The notes beneath the pieces are model-generated. The model was not told the origin of the DNA. It saw only the letters and a list, made by a program, of their open reading frames with translations, and made no database searches. A DNA stretch of 60,514 nucleotides from Bacteroidales bacterium (GTDB lineage Bacteria; Bacteroidota; Bacteroidia; Bacteroidales; WCHB1-69). The DNA lies in contig JAITUN010000248.1 in assembly GCA_031286285.1 (NCBI GenBank), positions 1 through 60,514 of the forward strand, given 5' to 3'. Shown piece by piece: positions 27,801-32,197 of the stretch. Each line of letters starts with the position of its first letter. Within the stretch, counting starts at the first letter, position 1. The position numbers and the translations under genes were made by a program.

Positions 27801-28074
27801 TCATTACAGGATCTGTTGAATGCTCATCAATAACATACCAAGTAGAACCATTATCAGTACTTACATGAATTTCCGGCTCTGTAAGATCAGTGTAATGCCC
27901 ATCATCAAGGGTTACAGTAAATGCAACAGGGATAGTGACTGTTCCTGTTGCAGAGCATCGCAATCCTGATTGGACAGCCGATGTGACTCCGATTCCGGCT
28001 CTAGTTTGCGCGTTCACATTAATAAATCCCACAAAAAGTAGGAATGTTAGAAGAAAAATCGTAAATTTTTTCAT
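9832..28074 (-). CDS. Giant 6080-residue secreted Ig-like repeat protein with T9SS type A sorting tail
   Basis: The gene is 18.2 kb with no frame break. The signal peptide is at residues 1-22 (FTIFLLTFLLFVGFINVNAQ). The body is dozens of ~80-90 residue Ig-like modules, each opening with IC-x-G-x-x-V-TLTA, carrying a YQWY or YTWY strand and closing with C. The paired cysteines suggest one disulfide per module. Two stretches (bases ~13.5-17.2 kb and ~20.2-23.0 kb) are built of three-module, 260-residue supra-repeats. Residues ~2754-2994 break the pattern (see the entry at 19095). Two related non-Ig modules lie near ~5540-5890. The last ~80 residues are a T9SS type A sorting domain (VKVYPVPAQTNEPI; LLDIYDAKGALVK; GTYWGRITTG; KAIKFVIVK). 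It should be exported by the T9SS and attached at the cell surface, or released. An adhesin-like or surface-layer role is plausible; no catalytic domain was recognised. Confidence 0.95.
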   Translation of the reverse strand: MKKFTIFLLTFLLFVGFINVNAQTRAGIGVTSAVQSGLRCSATGTVTIPVAFTVTLDDGHYTDLTEPEIHVSTDNGSTWYVIDEHSTDPVMSFIANFFSVNLPITGSMLIYGTIKEDGVLLSSLGSDGTIPPIELHVLSFPEVSIDPTTLTDLVCTGGSVTLSGAASWDIPEADGITINYTWSDGTNTYPGNYASNYDHTAPLVWKEQEFTNLTLGTNTFTFAISVIDLNGKPSVLNSCDANTYISFEVLAPPTVEDLEADIERVCEDGFVTISATPDFTYDGDYELVTTLYVNGDPVDENIQDLDATKAIIPVEFIVDIEALVTAGTADYGANTFKVVTKVNAVPANVYGDDFTCEGEDEITITVLKKPVAVIAGPDTLKQCDALPTAGNTFTLTGNAPNTGEGETGLWSVDKGSLTTTVGNVTTVTVAPGDTAFVVWTISKEPCDPARDTVMIVVFENPTLTVEPVDLVACQFEDAEIIAKVSYNNQAPAPDYTYVWVSTGVDGTSDGSITDESAYEIDTDDPVTGGSFSVTVTDGNGCERLAEGSITVYEIPEVEFDETEYKGCEDGTLIITATVTGGSSSGDYSYLWETTGDIDGTGVDNVFTVNTATAHVGTGTVILTVRDNIDEPEEIYCYVEIDVPVTVYPLPTQAAITEPTNPSECAVDGEFTFQMEANAPITGERGEWVVLTDDADMPVTGFDIEGPTDPEATITVPEGYSVEVAWRLYNTDYEECYTQDEITLTTWALPIITLSGVDTVCLNETLIVQANTGSTGMSWDWTGSTVSGTYSATIASFTVDTSIPQDGYVSVIGEDGNGCKSIEVKGGVKVNALPVVTFTLGITDICIDADPLTLTGGSSTSTGTGVYSGTGVTDGVFYPDVAGVSVGAPYTITYTFTDENGCENSATQPLTVRALPTATLSYSGGALCAEGTLLPTFTKLTGEGTLKNLNYTSDPALDIDEDNGEINLAGAITQEYTITCTFEDDYCSNTVETTIHIYGLPDIEEIEIDALPCPGETATLSTTVTSPAGCTYAWYEVVGGIVGGPALSTSLTCGITGRTTTATYRFVATTPTSEGGCSAHKDFEVEPANDPVTNITFGPIPTKICNHNTINLTANIAGANGNQNYIWYIYKNTGTIATPNWDTGNPIPYTSLTGTYKIDMDDDVVQIYFEIYVNTNGLNCPHIEHTPTIGIDAGINIEIIGNKEDIVCEGGSVKTQFELSNIALGTGAAPVYYRWLENGLALNDIYQEYLLPPGINMVEFTTNPALHENELGPKSYCYQLEIWQGVPDPLEPDQCHTFSECYQVTVLKDPVLMVSGPTFLPKDTPSAEFTANIAGGHGNATYQWFLNGTEVTGVTGNVYVLTDQAVLGNIGDYFVAVKAIQDCPGCDAQLVYHHFKVGCPPATVTISGPNSGCVGETLHLVAIVETEATEYLLKWKKDGNYLVDENELMYEEVIGDSIAVIEYQLEVSLCGCEVVYSPILYFQVVPKPVVVIDNYKICENGAVEVEANAIVFDGGIIYRYLWFDDINGDPIDTTYENHRLFEYKDMTGTGGVSTYYVQVEMLNAACHSEMTPFTITVQGTLKPVEIDASTTVTCLNTLVFFSLGEDENILEYGEPTITWWVDGIEVPGENLNYLNIPFDTEGVHYVYARLAYPGNNCELVTTQVQVAVGGLYGVEIAGPTLVCNSEVPAVLYAIVNPVGYEATLTYQWYLNGEEIIGGDKATQDISTTPSPEPYIYVVVVSELQTGCVVQSAAFTVYVEEFSVVGITADKTETCPGETVILTANITETSNMTYRWLDDNDNVVGNAPICQVYPTETTIYRFEAQQNGTTCTATSNPLTITVIPLPIVTEKYEQYTICQGAQQSVFASVTNLTDVTYTWYINGQIVAENASYIFNYLYEDAGTFDVQVKVISNVAGCTSALTYIATVYVLPVPQVHIEGPAIVCNTENPANLYAVTDPLDEFNQYEYLWYEHGALMGSTNNIPVSNVASPYPYVYVVKVTDPSTGCVSISAEHYVYVNEAPQVGISADVTETCPGETVILTAQITEAPNMTYRWLDDAGNIVGTAPICQVYPTETTIYRFEAQQNGTTCIATSNPLTITVIPLPIVTEKYEQFTICQGTQQMVFASVTNVTNVTYTWYINGQIVAENASYILNYLFENEGTFDVQVKAISDVAGCTSTLTYIATVYVKAAPQVHIEGPSIVCNAETPTHLYAVTDPLDLFNQYEYLWYEHGALMGSTNNIQVSNIASPYPYVYVVKVTDPTSGCVTISAEHYVYVNEFPVIGITADKTEICAGETVMLTANVSGDDNMIYQWKADDIDISGANGPVLYVNPLVTTVYTFTATQIGSLCVATSNEATVTVIPTPEIVSGNPKIETICRGEQVTFEVTVTPTDESVTYAWFINGEQVPDAILPYFTPIFDHHGVFIVEVSAKAQDAPCTSGLVKVGEITVKDAPGVVIAGPEVICGEAVNATLYAVTDPVDAEVTFAWYMNDNPTTVGEDQALDISELDPSPYPYNFYVQIIDPVSLCMVQSAVHSVYVGEFAVIGITADKTKVCEGETVMLTANVSGDDNMIYQWYANGDSIKGATGPVLYVNPIVTTVYTFTAQQIESECVATSNAVTVTVVVAPQITVITDDADICEGGSVVLEATPYYPGAVYTWYENGIIIPGAVTHKIVVFPHTYDPLVTEYTYKAVVTLDPGCTSDESEEVVITVTPQPEVYVEGPATVCENEPFTLYGYSNLPGLKYVWTLFGYQNTPTDMGEYPLGFNQGFNVALMSVNSSFNIAYALPEIIPGEQTYDYSEDLFTTPPACNTYTATSARDMYKAGMTQGNDGGDGRANADATLAALARAVSCAEDLRIYIEVLAKAAAIEDAGHLPLLVYDIGENYGNSRAEGFLNSYPDFVVDAVTCADYDINTLSITVPPIPITYTQACDGEWELQEVAYNAGYMLGYKRDYVRVYRDEFINSLREKIQTIYTDVYHSEFEAKYNELVVTLDPAAIEGIIGHGTTLEVPGLEARPYPYKFKFYAFNEHGCESSYEFYVNVLEADVVMVALTMWPQTGKICDGGQVELKAHVNKPENVDYYIWYENGFEIEGENQGTIHVSPLTVDQDQTLYIYTVKAVPFGGIACASNLSRPDTVIVIKNPIIELHGDHHVCDVYAGSHVEHGVPNVDITAFKNGEYQYAPYDWNCYQWYLNGPKYDLEDVLDAQHIHIYLPTSPEPYIFKVEYSGPFGCYTMSDEFLVYVHPQPVINITSSETDICVNGSVTLTANHNDYNEDDFVYQWYKNSLTDADMIPGATERIYNTPELLDVGDVTYWVVVKQTTTFDDHDNVIKCRVEESYTLHIHPKPVIDEITISTTTICSGGQVTLTAYPNQNNWGIHPVYTWFRNGIEIPGAYLNTFTESPLAIDDDVTIYTYNAIVTYENSGCASILAEDLAVSVTTYRNPIVVISGDANICETNDVFLKASVDHMSDEVGDLSYTWYESGEEREIDPDFAPSGQFYSEHWPAQFEPYSFTVEVTRGDGCSTMSDPFLVWVHELPVVNITTTDETVCEGGSVTLTANLNDYNTQNMTIQWYRWEYNIFEMPLGDDILILVDSSAVLIPGATGYEYVTGPLAKTDIYDPKFEVRVLQTHSLCSATDIKWITVTPIPVVNVVAPAVEDTICSGEQITMNVNTTIDDVIVDNVTYEWYENNVLIDNATNASYTPMLTEAGVYVYKVRAIVQTAGCVSELTYVGTVTIKSAPAVVIAGPTTVCGNATDATLYAITDPENATVEYQWFLDGEAITGADTATLDISNLDPSPYPYNFTVKITDIESGCSTLSAVHQVNVIEFLVIGITADKYEVCAGENVIVTADVDYDSNMIYQWYANGDSIVGEVAPVLQAHPLVTTIYTFTAQQIGSECKAVSNALTVTVIAAPIITVVPIVDTICKGEQVTFTATLTTNDAVTYTWFIDGTQVIGAELGTFTHIFDHYGVFEIKVSATSEFANCTSDMVLAGTITVKDAPAVTIAGPTTICGNAVDATLYAITDPEDATVDYQWFLDGTAITGEDTATLDISNLDPSPYPYNFTVKITDNESGCVILSEVHPVYVNEFLVVGITADKYEVCAGDNVIVTANVSEDPNMIYQWYANGDSIVGEVGPVLQVHPLVTTIYTFTAQQIESECKAVSNALTVTVIAAPVITVVPVIDTICKGEQVTFTATLTTNDAVTYAWFIDGVKVDGAELGTFTHIFDHYGVFEVKVSATSELAGCTSEMVDAGTITVKDAPSVTIAGPTIICGEAADATLYAITDPEDATVDYQWFLDGTAITGEDTATLDISNLDPSPYPYNYTVQITDSESGCVILSAVHPVYVNDFPVIGITADKTEICAGETVTLTANVSEDPNMIYQWYADEDPIDDADAPILYVNPIISTVYTFTATQIGSECVATSNEIPVTVIPTPVITVVPVIDTICQGDQRTFTATLTTNEAVTYTWYIDGVKVEGADLATFTHIFDHYGIFEVKVSATSQVAGCTSEMVFAGKITVKAVPSVVISGPDFVCNAADPTVLYAEVDPSDATVTYQWFENGIHKGTYPTQVVSNIPDPAPYVYVVEITDIESGCVVKSLPHTVSVYQFPTFAATADKTEICPEETVLLTGHVTPNPNITYQWYADNVAIEGAITPSWYVNPATTVNQPGYQLYATQIVSGCLAISNPIPVIVIPTPVVTVANVIEDTICQWEQVTFNATVIPNLPAIYTWYKNDQVIFGAEESAHTILFDEPGVFIITVKATTEAAECSSAIVYAGTITVKAAPSVSIAGPTAVCDASDPTVLYAIVKPENATVTYQWYENGNPMGTEPTQQVSNESSPYPYVYKVVITDLESGCQITSDPHSVYVSMFSQIAIHSSKEQICIGMPFWLDADAPDIDNMIWQWFEDYLAITGGNSPSHEYTPTSPGDHIYYFQGIQLVSGCKVTSNEITVKVDPIPAAPVLTISPTTICSGDPVTISGNIEGDYDWYRMGMSYVQSSEPTITDQPTANNELTTYNYSATVTINGCTSAHSAPVYVEVHPEIEVTIFGAHDVCDQALEDEHLALHAIVTGKQDNVTYEYAWFYRQGNNPKVNFYTEFDDEGEYAVVPNNLDVSDPAAPYCITVEVKAINYNCTAVSPCHEVNVQPKPEVQIAVADPNICLDGSTWATAYVDPTPTPENPYTYFWSVNGTELPFTEDNNIEIKNEYLHYGINDIAITVYRSYGPGSCHGTTTANVSVLSVPSLVVSQNIEGLQLPGMCVGGQVNLQATVVDFDVTLIDPSDFIFEWRRTPGAPITNPYDFYSEKLNVPGTYTYSVRAYLDNNLGCNAQWTDFAAVKVVPQASIEIYPKDYIYNDVCQGAAIEISNKLTVEDAAIQVGKLYCWNDMPNDCAPFTSQIDPRTIEFNYTGDHSFYLNAEFMNPTCNAVASNVLVYHVKDNPIWKSVTIDPKPEDGLCLGDIVTLDAVYSGGVPEDYSIGYIEWYYSLDGGNNVFIGLGGHQTHKPVQAGNYTYIATYSASNPISGCYIDPYPMTIEAIQPTTPKAKFANEGVPQTCANDPKYTLEIVFTDGTAPYNFTLLEQPGGLIRNLISPTDHFYLDVKPSVTTQYTIESLNDMSKCVTGVFAKSDITVVVTDIVVVNPYVATCDPTVDVYLNVTDLVSKTATITFAGASWNKDIQKIGNQYLLNIDIPAEAPSGDNNVLIFIDGCEYPIVVNVGRPVVVNAVFKSTLEDLQRCANDPTASFIPIEVHFEGTPPFKYLFVGTDGTNREITSFTNDETILVSPTATTTYHIESLMDESPCVLPGSFVRPLITVTITNVEFVSPEVATCDNSVNVEFYVISSLSNIATITFEGSLPKSIQIKQGYNSITVDIPNGIEFGANNVVLAVDECEFGFTIIVNHGGIGAGTGTGNQSLIFRKWEGYGEVLVVSNNYMNPGSPYYNGGYEFTSYQWYKNGVIIPGATKQYYQDPDGVNGIYTVHLTGFKVDINGNHIGTVEFSTCDEAFNPSTTVKVYPVPAQTNEPITVELDLTPAELEGALLDIYDAKGALVKHLQVVSSRTIVDGFRAQGTYWGRITTGTNEIKAIKFVIVK
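13494..17160 (-). repeat. Tandem ~780-bp (260-residue) supra-repeats, block A
   Basis: The same landmark (CATAAAC or close variants before a TGAAC/GCTGA stretch) recurs near 13494, 14272, 15052, 15832 and 16612, a spacing of about 780 bp. Units starting near 15052 and 15832 are almost identical over hundreds of bases, indicating recent duplication or gene conversion. Boundaries are approximate. Confidence 0.8.
19095..19815 (-). other. Non-Ig, probably helical island inside the giant protein
   Basis: Residues ~2754-2994 interrupt an Ig-like module between its YVWTLFGY strand and the closing EARPYPYKFKFYAF strand. The island has no Ig signature. It is rich in Ala, Glu, Asp and Tyr, with helix-like stretches (DATLAALARAVSCAEDLRIY; YIEVLAKAAAIEDAGHLP; FINSLREKIQTIYTDVY) and four cysteines. 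It looks like a domain nested in a loop. I do not recognise the family. Confidence 0.7.
20220..23050 (-). repeat. Tandem ~780-bp supra-repeats, block B
   Basis: Equivalent landmarks occur near 20470, 21259, 22039 and 22808, again about 780 bp apart. The 21259 and 22039 units are most alike. This block is separated from block A by divergent Ig-like modules and the non-Ig island, so expansion happened at two sites in the same gene. Boundaries are approximate. Confidence 0.75.
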
Positions 28075-28383
28075 CGTTTAAAAATTTAATTGTTACTATT
28101 TTGATTAATTAATTATTTTTTTGGTTTGATTTAACATACAATATATCAGACAACTAACCATTGCCTGCTGAGGGGTTTTTATTATTATCATCTTTTTCAT
28201 AGATATTATTTTGCATACTATCCACTGAGTTGCAAAAATAATTATTTTTTAATACGAAAATTAAAATGTGTTTTTTTTTTTTTAGGTGTTATTTTTATCG
28301 AAAAAGCGCAATTATTAACATCAAAATGTTAACAAGAAAACGGAGCAAAAGTGTGTCGTCCTTTAATCTCTAAATCCTTTACT
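28075..28383. other. Intergenic region upstream of the giant gene
   Basis: 309 bp between hppA and the giant gene. It is very AT-rich, with a 13-T run near 28270. I see no gene; it presumably holds the giant gene's leader and promoter. Confidence 0.6.
28233..28240 (-). promoter_or_regulatory. Candidate -7 element of the giant gene
   Basis: Minus-strand TATTTTTG is an exact TAnnTTTG match, which would give a leader of roughly 150 nt. There is no convincing -33 TTG, and AT-rich context makes chance matches likely. Confidence 0.35.
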
Positions 28384-30786
28384 TCACTTTTTTATCCGCA
28401 TCCCATAGAAAGAGCGATATACAAATATAAGTCCAATGATTAAAAATCCAATTCCTATATATGGTGTAAAGTCTATAGCTTCTGTTTTTTGAGCTTCCAA
28501 CTTCATGGTAATGGCAATCTCTACCGCCAACAATCCGAAGAGGGTTGAGAATTTGATGATGGGGTTCATGGCAACCGAGGTCGTATCTTTATAGGGGTCT
28601 CCAACGGTGTCTCCTACCACGGCAGCGGCGTGCAACTCAGTATTTTTCTCTTTCAAATCAACTTCCACCACTTTTTTGGCATTGTCCCATGCGCCGCCGG
28701 CATTTGCCATATACATTGCCTGAAATAATCCGAATATGGCGATTGAGATTAAATAGGAGACAAAGAAGTTGGGGTCAAAAAAGGCAAAAGCTAAAGTTAG
28801 GGAGAAGATTACAATAAATATGTTCCACATTCCCTGTTGGGCGTATTGTGTGCAAATTTTTACTACGGTTTTTGAATCGTTTATATCTGCTTCTTGTTTA
28901 TCTAAGTTTAAGTTTCTTTTAATAAACTCCACTGCTCGGTATGCTCCGGTGGTAACGGCTTGCATTGAAGCGCCGCTGAACCAATAGATTACAGCTCCTC
29001 CGGTAATAAACCCGAGAATCACGGGTGCATCGGTAAGGCTCAATTGCAACAAGCCTAAGTTTTTCAACAATAAGATAATGGCAAAAATCATAGTGGTAGC
29101 GCCCACCACAGCCGTTCCTATAAGTACCGGCTTTGCCGTAGCTTTGAATGTATTTCCTGCTCCGTCGTTTGCTTCTAAGAAATATTTACCTTTTTCAAAA
29201 TCGGGTTTGAAACCAAAATCTCTTTCAATCTCTTCGGAAATACCGTTAACAGCTTCAATTTGTGAAAGCTCGAACACCGATTGTGCGTTATCGGTAACGG
29301 GTCCGTAGCTATCTACGGCAATGGTAACGGGACCCATACCCAAGAAACCAAAAGCCACCAATCCGAAAGCAAAGATAGAAGCGTACTCTCCAAAAACATC
29401 CAATCCATTGGAAGAAACTATGAAAGCACACACCATTAATCCCACCATGACAATCCCTTTCCAAAAAGCGCTAAAATTTCCGGCAACCATACCGGAAAGG
29501 ATATTCAGTGAGGCGCCCCCTTCACGGGAAGCGGTTACCACTTCCTCTACGTGCTTGGAACGAGAACTGGTGAAGATTTTTGTAAACTCCGGAATCACTG
29601 CCGCCGCCAATGTACCCAAACTAATAATGGTAGCTAATTTCCACCACAAATCCGGGTTATAGTTTTCAATTTGGCTGTTATTGTTTAGCAGCAAATAACT
29701 CGTTATATATGTAATAATTATTGAAACTACGGAAGTAATCCAAACTAAAGAGGTTAGCGGGGCTTCAAAATTAAAATTGTCTGCTTTTTTGTATTTATAT
29801 TCAGAAACTGCTTGATTTATTTTGTAAGAGAACACGGAAGTGAATACCATGAGGATACGCATGGCAAAGATCCAAACGATGAGTAGGGCTTGAATTTTGG
29901 GGCAGAACGGCATGCAGAGTACAAGGAACGAAATTAACGCCACTCCGGTTACTCCATAAGTTTCAAAGCCGTCGGCGGTGGGACCGACACTGTCTCCGGC
30001 GTTGTCTCCGGTACAGTCGGCAATCACGCCCGGATTTCTTGGGTCGTCTTCTCCTATTTTAAAAATCACTTTCATCAAGTCGGAGCCGATATCTGCAATT
30101 TTAGTAAAGATACCGCCTGCAATTCTCAACGCGCTCGCGCCCAACGATTCTCCAATGGCAAAGCCGATTAAACAGGCGCCTGCGCTCTTGGCATCTACAA
30201 AAAGAAGAATGATAAGCATTAACACTAATTCGATGGTAATGAGCAGTAAGCCCACGCTCATTCCCGATTGAAGCGGAATTGAAACTACATTCCACGGTTT
30301 TCCTTTCAAAGAAGCAAACGAAGTTCTGCTGTTGGCAAAGGTGTTGATTCGAATCCCAAACCAGGCTACAGCGTAAGAACCTGAAATGCCGAGTATAGTC
30401 CAAATCAAAATTTTCAAGACATCGCCCGCGCCTTTGCCACTTAGAAATCCAAAATAAAAAATGATAGAGGCGCCAATAATTACAAACAGGATTAGTAGAA
30501 ATTTTCCTTGTTGTAACAGATAGGTTTTGCAGGTTTCATAGATGATAGCGGAAATATTTGCCATCTTTTTATGCACCGGATACCTTTTAATGTTAATAGC
30601 TTGAAACAAACCGAACAGCAATCCGAGAAACACGATAATGGAACCCCAAATTAGAAGAGACCAACCGGAAATGGCATCATTAAAGAATGTGATGCTTTTA
30701 AAATCAGGCAGTTTAATGTCTGCCTCGCCTGCAAACGCTAAAAATGGAATCACTATAATGCAGAAAAGGAATAGTACTTTTTTCAT
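28384..30786 (-). CDS. hppA: Membrane-bound ion-translocating pyrophosphatase
   Basis: An 800-residue integral membrane enzyme with about 16 helices. It hydrolyses pyrophosphate and pumps Na+ and/or H+. The catalytic region is present: EDDPRNPGVIADCTGDNAGD, then SVGPTADGFETYG, and near the C-terminus VGDTVGDPYKDTTSVAMNP. The sequence departs from the common plant/bacterial wording (DNVGDCAGMAADLFETY). At the site that separates K+-dependent (Ala) from K+-independent (Lys) enzymes it reads GNTFKATAK, with Lys. It starts with a signal-like segment. A -33/-7 promoter lies just upstream. Ion specificity cannot be settled by eye. Confidence 0.95.
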   Translation of the reverse strand: MKKVLFLFCIIVIPFLAFAGEADIKLPDFKSITFFNDAISGWSLLIWGSIIVFLGLLFGLFQAINIKRYPVHKKMANISAIIYETCKTYLLQQGKFLLILFVIIGASIIFYFGFLSGKGAGDVLKILIWTILGISGSYAVAWFGIRINTFANSRTSFASLKGKPWNVVSIPLQSGMSVGLLLITIELVLMLIILLFVDAKSAGACLIGFAIGESLGASALRIAGGIFTKIADIGSDLMKVIFKIGEDDPRNPGVIADCTGDNAGDSVGPTADGFETYGVTGVALISFLVLCMPFCPKIQALLIVWIFAMRILMVFTSVFSYKINQAVSEYKYKKADNFNFEAPLTSLVWITSVVSIIITYITSYLLLNNNSQIENYNPDLWWKLATIISLGTLAAAVIPEFTKIFTSSRSKHVEEVVTASREGGASLNILSGMVAGNFSAFWKGIVMVGLMVCAFIVSSNGLDVFGEYASIFAFGLVAFGFLGMGPVTIAVDSYGPVTDNAQSVFELSQIEAVNGISEEIERDFGFKPDFEKGKYFLEANDGAGNTFKATAKPVLIGTAVVGATTMIFAIILLLKNLGLLQLSLTDAPVILGFITGGAVIYWFSGASMQAVTTGAYRAVEFIKRNLNLDKQEADINDSKTVVKICTQYAQQGMWNIFIVIFSLTLAFAFFDPNFFVSYLISIAIFGLFQAMYMANAGGAWDNAKKVVEVDLKEKNTELHAAAVVGDTVGDPYKDTTSVAMNPIIKFSTLFGLLAVEIAITMKLEAQKTEAIDFTPYIGIGFLIIGLIFVYRSFYGMRIKK

Positions 30787-30835
30787 AAGTTTTTATATTT
30801 ATAATTAATATTTTGTTGCGACCTGATAAAGTTTG

Positions 30836-30863
30836 CAAATGTATAGGATTTTTTAAATTACAA
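30836..30863 (-). promoter_or_regulatory. -33/-7 promoter of hppA
   Basis: On the minus strand TTG (30863-30861) and TACATTTG (30843-30836) are 17 bp apart, a good fit to the Bacteroidota primary sigma consensus. The -7 element lies 50 nt before the ATG. Confidence 0.65.
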
Positions 30864-30931
30864 TAAAAACAGATTAACTGATTTAAAAATAAATAAAAAA
30901 ACTCGTCGTTAAATTACCAAAAACAACTCCA

Positions 30932-32197
30932 ATGAGATTCAAAACCTTAATTTTTCTACTGATTTTTTTTCTAATCACTACCTGCTCTTTTGCCACTCAT
31001 CTATTCATTCCGATGGATTTAGAGCAGAAAAACCATTTAAAAGCTTACGGAATTGCGTTTTATGCTATTACCAAAGATATTGATGTAAGTTGGTTGCTCA
31101 ATTATCGTGGGGGGAGCTTCATGCTGCCTTATAGTGCGGGCGTTGAAGATGAGTGTGTAATCCGTGGTGTTTCGTATCAGGTAATTGCTGATGTGCAGGC
31201 AGCCGCCATTTTGAACGAAATTGCAGCCACCGAAAGCAATATGGACGATGTAAAACTTACCAAAGCGCCCAAGATTGCCGTCTATTCGCCCAAGAACAAG
31301 TTACCCTGGGACGATGCGGTAACTTTAGTGCTGACTTATGCCGAAATTCCTTACGAAGTAATTTACGACGAAGAGGTAATGAATGATGTGCTTCCAAAAT
31401 ACGACTGGCTCCACCTGCATCATGAAGATTTTACCGGACAGTACGGAAAGTTTTGGGGCTCCTACAAAAATGCTCCTTGGTATATTGAAGATGTTAAACT
31501 TCAAGAAGCGACAGCTCAAAAATTGGGTTTTAACAAAGTGTCGCAACTGAAGTTGGCGGTTGCTAAAAAAATCCGCGATTTTGTCATGGGCGGCGGATAC
31601 CTGTTTGCCATGTGTTCCGGACCCGACAGTTTCGATGTTGCCCTTGCCGCTGATGGTGTGGATATTTGCGAAACCCCTTTCGACTACGACCCCATGGATA
31701 AAAATGCTCAACAAAAACTAAACTACGACAACTGTTTCGCTTTCACCGACTTTATTCTCGTTACCAACCCTTACACTTACGAAATTTCCGATATTGATGT
31801 TGATCCCACGATGCACATTAAGAATAAGAAGAACGATTATTTTACGCTGTTCGAATTTTCGGCGAAATGGGATCCGGTACCCACGATGCTTACGCAATGC
31901 CATCAAAATGTAATTTCAGGATTTATGGGGCAAACCACAGCTTTTAACAAGAACAGAATAAAACCCAACGTGGTGATTATGGGTGAAACCAAGATTTTTG
32001 ACGAAGCAAGATATATTCACGGCTCGTTCGGAAACGGTACTTTTACTTTTTATGGGGGACATGACCCGGAAGATTACCAACATTATGTTGGCGACCCACC
32101 CACCGACCTGAATCTGTTTCCCAACTCGGCTGGCTACAGGCTTATCCTAAATAATGTTTTATTTCCGGCGGCAAAAAAACAGAAGCAGAAAACTTAA
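30932..32197 (+). CDS. Secreted conserved protein of unknown function, amidotransferase-like fold suspected
   Basis: A 421-residue protein with an N-terminal signal peptide (TLIFLLIFFLITTCSFA). The mature part opens with FIPMDLEQKNHLKAYGIAFY and a WLLNYRGGSFMLPYS segment. A middle part reads KIAVYSPKNKLPWDDAVTLV, then DWLHLHHEDFTGQYGKFWG, and FVMGGGYLFAMCSGPDSFDV, a turn of the kind that carries a nucleophile Cys in class I amidotransferase/ThuA-like folds. The C-terminal part has FTFYGGHDPEDY. From memory, relatives in Bacteroidota are often labelled 'asparagine synthetase B', but I see no AsnB motif and would not use that name. Its stop overlaps the convergent gldG stop (shared TTAA). No symbol is justified. 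Confidence 0.75.
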   Translation: MRFKTLIFLLIFFLITTCSFATHLFIPMDLEQKNHLKAYGIAFYAITKDIDVSWLLNYRGGSFMLPYSAGVEDECVIRGVSYQVIADVQAAAILNEIAATESNMDDVKLTKAPKIAVYSPKNKLPWDDAVTLVLTYAEIPYEVIYDEEVMNDVLPKYDWLHLHHEDFTGQYGKFWGSYKNAPWYIEDVKLQEATAQKLGFNKVSQLKLAVAKKIRDFVMGGGYLFAMCSGPDSFDVALAADGVDICETPFDYDPMDKNAQQKLNYDNCFAFTDFILVTNPYTYEISDIDVDPTMHIKNKKNDYFTLFEFSAKWDPVPTMLTQCHQNVISGFMGQTTAFNKNRIKPNVVIMGETKIFDEARYIHGSFGNGTFTFYGGHDPEDYQHYVGDPPTDLNLFPNSAGYRLILNNVLFPAAKKQKQKT

